NCBI RefSeq assembly: GCF_033958435.1
Contig: NC_134138.1
Coordinates: 269,181,798-269,245,797 of the forward strand
Length of the DNA: 64,000 nt
DNA from: Carettochelys insculpta
Lineage: Eukaryota > Chordata > Testudines > Carettochelyidae
Direction: 5' to 3'
Within the stretch, counting starts at the first letter, position 1. The number at the start of each line of letters is the position of its first letter. Under the pieces are notes generated by a model, which saw nothing but the letters and a program-made list of their open reading frames with translations, was not told the origin of the DNA and did no database searches. Below, piece after piece: positions 55,063-64,000 of this stretch. The position numbers and the translations under genes were made by a program.

Positions 55063-55773
55063 GGCCACGTCTACACGTGCATGCTACATCGAAGTAGCTT
55101 ATTTCGATGTAGCGACATCGAAATAGTCTATTTCGATGAATAACGTCTACACGTCCTCCAGGGCTGGCAACGTCAACGTTCAACTTCGATGTTGGGCAGC
55201 ACCACATCGAAATAGGCGCTGCGAGGTAACGTCTACACCCCAAAGTAGCACACATCGAAATAAGGGTGCCAGGCACAGCTGCAGACAGGGTCACAGGGCG
55301 GACTCAACAGCAAGCCGCTCCCTTAAAGGGCCCCTCCCAGACGCAGTTGCACTAAACAACACAAGATCCACAGAGCCGACAACTGGTTGCAGACCCTGTG
55401 CATGCAGCATGGATCCCCAGCTGCAGCAGCAGCAGCCAGAAGCCCTGGGCTAAGGGCTGCTGCACACGGTGACCATAGAGCCCCGCAGGGGCTGGAGAGA
55501 GAGCGCCTCTCAACCCCTCAGCTGATGGCCGCCATGGCGGACCCCACTATTTCGATGTTGCGGGACGCAGATTGGCTACACATGCCCTAGTTCGACGTTC
55601 AACTTCGAAGTAGGGCGCTATTCCCATCCCCTCATGGAGTTAGCGACTTCGACATCTCGCCACCTAACGTCAATTTCAACTTCGAAATAGTGCCCAACAC
55701 GTGTAGCCGTGACGGGCGCTATTTCGAAGTTGGCGCCGCTACTTCGAAGTAGTGTGCACGTGTAGACGCGGCC
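55063..55773 (-). mobile_element. 711-bp internally deleted Harbinger element, copy 3
   Basis: Left GGCCACGTCTACACGTGCAT, right reversed GGCCGCGTCTACACGTGCAC; exact GAT duplication at 55060-55062 and 55774-55776. Same layout and length as copies 1 and 2. The transposase start MDPQLQQQQPEALG is present (55411) and stops at 55453. Only about a dozen mismatches to copy 2 in the first ~330 bases by eye. Confidence 0.95.
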
Positions 55774-55776
55774 GAT

Positions 55777-57169
55777 GGCTTCAGCTCCTTTGCTGTCTCT
55801 GCTGTGCTGGACTTGGGGGTGGGGGCCGGAACCAGCCTGCCTGCCCTAGTGGGAAGTGGAGTGACATGGCAAGGGGAGAGAAGCAGCTGGGGCTGCCTTG
55901 CCCCACTTATCCGGCCACTATCGGTGGATGGGGGAGGACCCCTGCAGCCATCACTGGCCCTCCAGCCATGCTAGTGCACCGGGCTATCTGTGTTGGGGGA
56001 AGAGGCAGAGAGGGGATGTGGCAGGGCAGGGGCAGAGCAAGGGCAGGGAGTGTCGTAGCAATGGTGGAGAGGGCAGGAAGAGGTGGGGGGGCAGAGCCAG
56101 GGAGGGGAGAGGCATGGGCTAGGGTGGAAGGGGGTTGTCCTGGCCCTTGGATGGGGATCAGGTGCCTTCTCACTAGCTGCCTCTGTAAGGAAAGTAAATA
56201 TTAACCTCATACTACAGCCAGGGAAACTGAGGCACCAGCCTGTTATGTCTTTCAGGACCTCACATCCAAACCAAAAATGGACCCAATTTCCACAAACTCC
56301 CAGCACAGCTTTACTAACCACTAGACTAAACCGATTGTTGTGCAGCTGGCCAAGAAGCACCACCCAGATCCAGGGTGGGTTTAGCTGAATTTTCCTCCAT
56401 CCTTTCTCAAGCAATCAGTGTTATTTACCCTACAGAGTTTTTTCTAAATTGGGATTTGGTCTGGGATACGCTGTGTCCTGGCTTGGAGATGATGAAGTGT
56501 AGAAGGAGATTAGCAATAGCATGAGATGCAGGACTCAATGTCCAACCCCAGTTCTTGGCAACAGGCTCCACTGCTGTAAAGGGACAGAGGGTGCTTTCCA
56601 CCACAAGGGAGCCTCAGCTTGCACAACGCTGATGCAGCTAGCTCTAATTAACCTCCTGCTCCCTGATCTGCACAGCCGACATGTCAGAAGTCGGAGAGGT
56701 GAAACACATGGTACAGCTGCTCCAAAGGTACGGAGTGGTTAAAGGTACTGAGTGGTTCCAGTCCCTGCCTCTCCCATAACTTTGATCGGAAAGTGTCATC
56801 AGTATTGCCAGCCTCACACAGCCAATCATGGTAAGCCTATCTCCCCCGAAATCATGGGCTGAGCTTAAAACATGAGATTTTTTGAAATAAAATACCCCTG
56901 AGCCTCTTCTGCCTGACTTCTAGATTATAAACTGTGAGGGGACCTCGTTTCCCAGTTTAACTCTGTAACCATCAGAGCTAGACACTTTGTTTTCAAACCC
57001 CTCCACAAACATATGAAACTGGAGATTCTCGCGAGAGTAACAGGCCAGGAGCTGGGGTGGAAGAAAAGAAACCAAATATCCTGAGGCTCACAATAAAAGT
57101 GCAGGAGTGGATAATGCTGCCCCTTTCCTTCACGACTTCTCCATCATATCATGTGATATCACAGAACTG
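55777..57169. other. Non-coding; GC-rich first part, MIR trace
   Basis: 55790-56160 is G-rich. 56190-56240 (CAGGGAAACTGAGGCAC) is a MIR core on the minus strand. No gene. Confidence 0.4.
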
Positions 57170-57350
57170 GTGGGGACTTTGAGAGGTTGTTTTGTCCAGC
57201 CCTCCCAGCAGGACCTATCACCATCCCTGACAGATTAGTATTATTTTTGTTTAAATCTAACCTGCCCCAGACCCTTGAAAGATCCCTTGAAGGCTGAATT
57301 CACAACCCTGACTTTACAAGGCCAATGCTCTTACCACTGAGCTATTCCAC
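57170..57350 (-). repeat. tRNA-derived SINE (Cry-like), copy 4
   Basis: Reversed: GGAATAGCTCAGTGGTAAGA (box A), AGGGTTGTGAATTCAGCC (box B region), an A-rich spacer and a CR1-type end (GGACAAAACAACCTCTCAAA). Confidence 0.8.
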
Positions 57351-58689
57351 ATCTTTCCTGCCCCTCTGCCGCTCAATGACTCCCTCAGATTAGGTGCTCT
57401 GCTGCTTGCCTCACAAGTGCAGAGGCTTTACAATATGCCCAAATCCCAGCAGTAGAATTTTATACTCTCTTTGCACCAGCAAGTCAAGGCAATGGAGAAT
57501 CTGGCTCACCGAATATGTTGGAGCAACAAGAGTCAGCAGGGTGTCCAGTGTTCCCTTTGAAGTAGCACATGTGAAGCCCTACCTCTCTAAAGCTATCTTT
57601 ACCTCACTGACTTTGTTCACCACATGCTCTAAAATTAGCTCCCTCGATTTTCACACAAACCTTTTCCGTCTGTCTTTGGAATGCTGAGACTCAAAGCTAC
57701 CCTGAAGTCAAAGACAACTGCTGAACAAAGACTTGCTTTGCTCAGCTCCCTTCTCCGTGACAGAAATAGACTCAAGGGCTATTTTAAGCCTGGAGAACAC
57801 ACATTGCATGCCCAAGTTACCACTGCCCGTAATAAATACATCCCTAAGAGGGTCAAGGAGCTACTGTAAACAGCGATTAGTAATGAGACCATTCTGTTCT
57901 CTTATTACCATGGAGGCCTCATTAGCTATCGTCTAATTTCATACTTTATGTCTCATCACATGAAAGTCCTTACAGAAAGCAGGCAGGGCTGTATGTCTTC
58001 TGAGGCGTGACCATCCAAAGCAGCAGGAATATAAATAGCTCTGGACTATGTGCCTCCTGTCTCTCCCTCCCTGCCACTGCATACTGGGAAAATACAGTTT
58101 CCAAGGCTAGTACCTAAGCGTTCCCTTCTGTTGCCATTTGTGACTGACACAGTGGTATGGGGTTTATCTTCCTTACTGTTTTTCAAAGAGCTGTTTGTGC
58201 TGTAGCACCATTTATAGGAAGTGGTGTTTACAGCAAGGTTTTAAATCTTTATTTTGTGTTGTCCATCAAAAATTGTTAAATACATTTGTGTGGTTTGCCT
58301 CCTGGCATGTCATCATCATATCTGAGCAGCTTGCAAAGATCAATGAATTTCTCCTCATAGCTGTGTGAGGGATGTGCATTATTTTGACTGGCTGCTGGGG
58401 AAACAGAGGCACAAAGAATAAATGACTCACCCAAGGCTATACAGGGAGTCTGTGGCACAACCAAGCAGTAAGCTCAGGTCTTCTGAGTTGTCTTGTCATC
58501 ACCTCAGGGCATCCCATCTCTCTCTTAAGAGTTAGTTTTCTTACTCAACCATTATTGGGTCTTTCTAATCCCAGGCTTGTGTCACAATAATTCATATAAC
58601 TTACAACATGCCTGCAATGTGCTTTGAAGATGTAGGGCCAGATTCACATGAAGGAGTTATAAACTGCTCTTCTCTTACCGGCTTACCAC
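57351..58689. other. Non-coding stretch with a MIR fragment
   Basis: 58375-58500 (minus) carries GGGGAAACAGAGGCACAAAG and GACTCACCCAAGGCTATACA. The rest is unassigned. Confidence 0.4.
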
Positions 58690-59325
58690 AAGCTAAGTAT
58701 GAGTCAACAGTGTGATGCTGTTGGAAAAGATCAGACATGATTGTGGGATGTGTTACCAAGCGTGTTATGAGCAAGACACGAGAAATCATATTTCCACTCT
58801 GTGCTGTTTAGGCCTCAGTTTGAGTATCATGTCCAGTTTTGGGCACCATATTTCAAGAGGTTGTGAAGAAATTGGAAAAGGTCCAGGGAAGAGCAATAAG
58901 AATGATTAAAGGTTTAGAGAACATGAGCTATGAGGGGAGACTGAAAGAACTGGGCTTGTTTAGTTTAGAAAAGAGAAGACTGAGAGAGGACATGATAGTG
59001 GTTTACAAGTACCTAGAAGAGAGTTACAAGGAGGCGGGAGAAGCATTGTTCTCCTTGGCCTCTGAGGATAGGACAAGGAGCAATGGGCTTAAATTGCAGC
59101 AAGGGAGGTTTAGGTTGGACATTAGGACAAACTGCCTAACTGTCAGGGTGGTTAAACACTAGAATAAATTGTCTATGGAGGTTGTGGAATCTTGATCATT
59201 GGAGATATTTAAGAGTAGGTTAGATGGACACCTACTAGGGATGCTTGGTCCTACTGGGAGGGCAGGGGACTGGACTTGATGACTTTTTGAGGTCCTTTTC
59301 AGTTCCAGTGTTCTGTGATTCTAAT
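58690..59325 (+). repeat. CR1 LINE 3' end
   Basis: CAGTTTGAGTATCATGTCCA, AAATTGGAAAAGGTCCAGGG, then ORF pieces MSYEGRLKELGLFSLEKRRL and EDRTRSNGLKLQQGRFRLDI, which are the CR1 ORF2 C-terminus. It ends with the CR1 terminus TTCTGTGATTCTAAT. 5' truncated and frameshifted. Confidence 0.88.
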
Positions 59326-60633
59326 CCTCCTCCATTCCACAGACCATTCACCCAAGAGCAGGGCCAGGCAGTGATGTCACCTTCTGCTCAGGGTTTGAGA
59401 ACTTATTTCTGTCACTGCTCTATAAGCTGGCTCCTTCCTAATTCTCACACCCTTCATACCCCACCACAGTGAGGCATTTTTAGATGGTGTTTCTTTAATG
59501 CCCATGGCTACAGGGGAGGTTTCAGCCACTGTGACCTCCTTCTCTGGTGGACCTTTTCCCTTCGGGGCTCTGCACAATAAAACCAAGAAGGATCTCATCT
59601 GTGAAAGGGTCAGGTTTATGACCCGGTCAAAACAAGATCCTGAGGCCTTTGCACAGTCCTTGGTCAGGCAAAATCAGTTGGGGGCGGGGGGGGGGGGGGG
59701 CGGGCAGGTTGTTTTGAGTACAGACTGAATGAAATACTGTGAGAACCACCAAATTCGGCTCACCCATTGCTGACTAACGTTGTAGTGATCTGCCTGGAAC
59801 TGAAGAGAGGAGCAGAGATTGCAGGTGGGAAGAGTTTAGAGAAGGCACCAAATACCCAGTTTGCATGCACGTGGGTGGAATGTTGTGGATGGAACAGGGG
59901 GCGGGGGTAGCTCTGGGTACAGAGAAAGGATAGCTTAGGGCTGTGTGCTAAGAGGGGTAGTTCAGGTTGCAGGCTAAGGGTAGCAAGGCTCTGTGTGCAG
60001 ACAGGAGGTAGCTCAGGGTGCAGGCAGGAGGTAGTTAGGTAGTTCCTTAATAAAGATCCCATTTCATTGTGCTGAAATGGAGTCCTCTCATGCTGTTACT
60101 GAGCACACAGCACATACAACAATTATTATGAATGGGCTGTTGTCTCAAGCAAGTGGACTTCACTGCACAATGCAGCAGCAGATGCTATTTTGGGAAGGAC
60201 TTGGACTTGGTATCAACATAACAAAATTACTCAGTTTGGATAGAAATGACAGATCTGGACCCAAGCAAGCACGTTGTAAGTGCCATCATTTTGTACGATA
60301 AGACCAGCGTTATAGGTAAGAGAGTAGACCTACAATTAAATCATTCTCCTATCTCATTTTTCCACCCACCCTCAACCCCTAACTTATTTTGAGTGAATTG
60401 TTAAACACTAATGAAAAGGGGCCTGCAAGCTGACACCTTTTGATTGCAGTGTTGTTGTAGCCAGTGTGGGAGAAACAAGACTTGTGATGGTCAAAGGGAC
60501 AAGCTTTCAAGATTCACCCAGCTTTTCCTTAGGCTTGGAAAAGATAAAGAGAGTCTCCAAGCTAATTATAAGGTGGGGAAGACTGATAAGCGTAATGGGT
60601 TTACCCATGTTGTAGATGACGACTTAAAATGAA
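59326..60633. other. Non-coding, poly-G and LTR-like tail
   Basis: A poly-G run is at 59683-59701. 59890-60040 shows loose repeats of GGTAGCTCAGGGTGCAGG, then TTCCTTAATAAAGATCCC and an end ACATACAACA (60120). This could be the 3' part of an LTR, but I find no 5' end. Confidence 0.35.
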
Positions 60634-61830
60634 TAGTAACAGAGAGGGAGCCATGTTAATCTGTACTCCAACAAAACAAAACATCAGAAATGTAGCATTT
60701 TAACAAAATGGTTTATTTGGTGATGGCCTTTCGTGGGACAGACCCACTTCTCCAGATCAATCTCATTTCCAATACAGACTGACATTTGTAAGTACAAAGG
60801 ACCAACAACAAAAATGCAATAAAAACTAACAATCACATAGGACTGAAGGAGTGGGAGGAGGGATCCCTGCCTGAGATAATTAAGAGTATCAAAGGGAGGG
60901 GAGCAGTCCTTGTAATGTGTGAGGTCATTGATGTCTCTGTTCATACCGTGTGTTAATGTGTCACATTTGAATATGAATTCCAACTCACAAATTTCTCACT
61001 GTAATTGGCTTTTAAATTCTCTGTGCTCCAGGACACAAATTCTCAGGTCTTTAACAGAATGGCCCACTCCATTGAAGTGTTCACTGACTGGCTGATGTGT
61101 ATTGAGTTTCTTGATGTCTGTTCTGCGTCTGAGTATTCTTTAGCGAAGGTTTTGCCCAGTCTGTCCATTGTACATAGTGGCAGGGCATTGTTGGCACATA
61201 ATGGCCTATATAATATTGCTGGAAGTGCACGTGAATGTGCCTTTGATCTTGTAACTAACATGTTTAGGTCCAGTGATGGTGATACCAATACACATAAGCC
61301 GGTCAGTGAACACTTCACTGGTGTGGGCCATTTATGTCTTTTGTCATTTTCCTTGTGAGCTCATTCGTGACTGTAGTGATTGTCTGGTTTTGCCCACATC
61401 ATTGCTGTTGAGGCATTTAGTGCACTGGATGAGGTACACCGCATGTTGCCCTAGGCATGTGTGCACCTGTTGATGCTGAAGGGTGTGTTGTAGGAGGTAT
61501 TGATTATCCTAGCGGTGGTACTATGGCTGCAGGTTTTGTGTCTGTTGTTCTAGCACTGCCTGGTGTCACTTGGAGATGGTATGTCCTAGTCTTGCTTCTG
61601 ACGTTGATTTTAATGAGATTAAGTTGGAAGCCCATGAGAGGGGAGCTGGGAAATCTCTCTTCCAGGGTGTGGATGCTGCCAGGAATGGGTTGTAATATTT
61701 ATTGATACACCTTAGGGGGTCCAGAATGGGGTGGCACTGGCAGGGGACGACTGGAAGTGGGCAATCTGTGGTTATTTTATTGTTGTTGTTTGTCTGTATG
61801 GAAGCCATCTGTCTTGGGGTACTTGTGTGG
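60634..61830 (-). pseudogene. Second Penelope-like element family, rearranged
   Basis: On the minus strand, pieces of the GIY-YIG region are readable: LCANNALPLCTMDRLGKTFA and HISQSVNTSMEWAILLKT (61318-61043), corresponding to CQQCP...YIGQTG and PVSEHF.GVGHS blocks. The 3' tail ends at 60634 with ACATGGCTCCCTCTCTGTTA. 61061-61105 and 61285-61329 are inverted copies of one segment, so part of the endonuclease region is flipped. No open reading frame; inactive. Confidence 0.7.
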
Positions 61831-64000
61831 CCCCTTCCATGATGAGTGCTGCTTCTCTGTCTGATCACAATGTAGGACCAGTGTGAGCAGCAACACAGAC
61901 CTCACCAGTTAGGTACTTACACAGAGGGATGGGATGAGAAGGAAGTCCAGTCTCAGTTTACACTGATCACTGTGTCGGATGCGTCTCCTGGACAAAGAGA
62001 CAACACCCTTCACATAACAGCTTCCAAAACCAGCGGTTAAACTAGGGACTCCATAGCTAACCCTTCCCTCTGTCTGAGCTGAAGTGGACACTAACAGATC
62101 ATCATCCTCTGTGGATCAGGTACAAAGGGGATATTTAATACACACTGACTAGAGTTGCACATACGATCCTTGATCTCTCCTTGCTGAAACTGCCAGTGAA
62201 AGGGCCAGCTAACAGCATCTGATGAGATGATTTAACACTTCCTGGTGGAAAAGGGACTGAACTCTGCTGGAATCAACAGGAAGGACGTTGTGCCCTGACA
62301 GTGCGGGACACAATGCTATAGTTTTCCCAGACTAACTAAACGCAGTCTGTGCTATCTAGTGTCATTATACAACCTCTCCCTAAACCCTGCTCGCTACACT
62401 GCAGATTATTCTCCCATAGGACCAGAGACTGCAGGCTCATTTCTCATCATACAGCAAAGATAGTAATAGTAATGGTTCACCCACCACCCCTGCTTTTACA
62501 GGCAATGCCTATTCCAAGAGGCAGATTACAGGAATAGTTTATCCATGGCATATTTGATCTATGAGTAATAAGGTCTCTGCAACATCTGGCAGAGGCTGAA
62601 ATAATAGACCACACAGATGCCATGCTGGGTGCAATTTGGCACTTTGGAAACATAGACACGTGGGTCCAGCGTTCCTGGTGTGACTGTTCTTCTAGCTCTC
62701 ATTTATCAGCTGGAAGGGCCCAGGAAGAAGCTTTGTGGAATAAACCAGTTTAAAAAACACTGTATGTGAAAAAAAAGTCCCAGTACACCCAACAGACAAA
62801 TGGGGACAGCTGCAAAGTAATAATTAAAAAAAATATTTTGTGGTGTTTCCAATCTATTTTTCATATTAACAGAGAAGAAATAAATACGCATTATTACTGT
62901 ACCACATTTGTATTTTGGTCTGATATAAATATAATATATGTAGGATTGTTGCATATAGTTATGTGGCTTTGCAATATATCAAAAGGTCCCAAGGCACAAT
63001 TCCAGCCTTGCAAACGTCTTCTTGCTTGAGGCATTTTTTTTCTGATGGGTAAAATATCATTAGTTTTTAATTATTGTTAATCATTATGATCGAGAAAAGC
63101 AAATAGATTTTGGCCTGCTTAGAGGTTAATTATACTGGTGGGTGACTAATTTGAGGCACTGGAAAGGAGTCGCTGCACTTCCTGAAAACAAGACCTTTTT
63201 AAGGTAACTCAGAACTAATGGATGAAACTGTAGGTCAGGACTGGTAAATGGTCATGACATATTCTACAAGGCTGCACTATACACCAGAATAGAGGTGTTA
63301 TCCTCGGTGCCCTGACCTAATTCCAATCTGAGGAGCATAACTGGGAGAGAAATGGCTTTCACACACCGTGAAAATGATTGAGATATCAAAGTGTTTGCCA
63401 TTGTGTATCAGGATGCAACTCAGACCTTGTGAGGTTTTTGTGAAAAAATGTGGGAGCGCAGCCCAGCCCACAATAGCCTGTGCACGGGGGCATGGGAGAC
63501 TGAGATTCAAGCCCAATCTCTGGATCAAACCAAGATTTCACCCTGTGTACCTCAAATATTCCCAACGGGACACTAATCCTGGGGCTAACAGCTAGTCTGA
63601 GCAGGTTGCCCTTGGTCTCCCCATCCCTCTCTGGCTTCAGCCAGAAATTCTCTCCTAGACCAGTGAAATCATTTCCTGGGGAACGTTTCATTGAAACTGA
63701 TACATGACCTTGAGAAGTTCTGGCATTGACATTTTCCAGTGTAAAACCTTTTAGTCAGAAAATTCCTGACCAGTTATAAGGAGCAATTATCCTGCCTCAT
63801 TAAATCCCACTCCTAGCTCTTCCGACTGGGTATGCCATTCATCATCATTTCTTGGCCTAAACTGTGGTGTAAGGTTGTGCAGCTCAACAGCTGCCACGTT
63901 TCACCCCAGAGGTGGCTGCATTTCACTGGGGCATGAGTGGGGAGTGCGGTAAAGACACACAGGGAAGCTGGTGACCAAGAAAAGAACTGACTCCAGGCAA
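61831..64000. other. Non-coding stretch
   Basis: No gene or recognised repeat. 62810-63110 is AT-rich and repeat-free with several TAATTA/ATTA sites, a possible conserved non-coding element. Confidence 0.35.

Noticed and set aside
1..64000. Host protein-coding exons
   Set aside because: I looked for open stretches with splice sites and family resemblance outside transposons and saw none; weak exons cannot be excluded without alignment.
1..64000. CRISPR array or bacterial operon structure
   Set aside because: No regularly spaced direct repeats with unique spacers and no closely packed ORFs; the repeats are eukaryotic transposons.

Overview
The window looks like non-coding DNA from a cryptodiran turtle genome. 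The evidence is repeat content: tRNA-derived SINEs with the head GATAGCTCAGTGGTTTGAG (the Cry/tortoise pol III SINE type), CR1 LINE 3' ends, MIR- and L2-like fossils shared by amniotes, Penelope-like elements with a GIY-YIG domain, hAT elements with 8-bp target duplications, and many PIF/Harbinger DNA transposons. The species cannot be fixed from this. I find no convincing host protein-coding exon, rRNA or CRISPR array; every ORF I could assign belongs to a mobile element.

The centrepiece is a single GC-rich Harbinger family with termini GGCYRYGTCTACACGTGCA. It is present as two full-length two-gene copies (6871-11544 and 20526-25377) and three internally deleted copies of exactly 711 bp each (2833-3543, 39403-40113, 55063-55773). 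All five have matching 3-bp target duplications. Each long copy carries two convergent genes: a Myb/SANT-like DNA-binding protein on the + strand (two exons) and a HARBI1-type DDE transposase on the - strand (two exons). The first copy has an open transposase but a frameshifted Myb gene. The second has both genes open, but its Myb domain lacks the first conserved Trp. The 711-bp copies keep both ends, the transposase promoter-like motif and its first codons.

Region by region: 1-5.5 kb holds fossils and the first 711-bp copy, inserted in an L2-like tail. 5.56-11.78 kb is a hAT element (TSD ACTTAGAG/ACTTAGAA) that contains an LTR-like stretch and the first long Harbinger. 12-18 kb has SINE, CR1, MIR and hAT fossils. 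18.3-20.4 kb is a Penelope-like element on the - strand plus an inverted copy of its tail. 20.5-25.4 kb is the second long Harbinger. 26-31 kb contains hATs, a SINE, a CR1 piece and a Penelope tail with an intact hammerhead-ribozyme core. 32.9-37.6 kb is a cluster of other, decayed Harbinger-type elements. 39.4-41 kb is a 711-bp copy abutting a CR1. 45.2-46.8 kb has a perfect 84-bp-arm palindrome and another Myb-bearing Harbinger fragment. 51-55.8 kb has CR1 fossils, an inverted Penelope tail, a 797-bp MITE and the third 711-bp copy. 57-62 kb has a SINE, CR1 and a second Penelope-like family.

Functionally the genes form one story: a two-component Harbinger system (Myb-like binder plus DDE transposase) whose products could act in trans on the 711-bp derivatives. 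Separately, Penelope retroelements leave tails that carry small hammerhead motifs.
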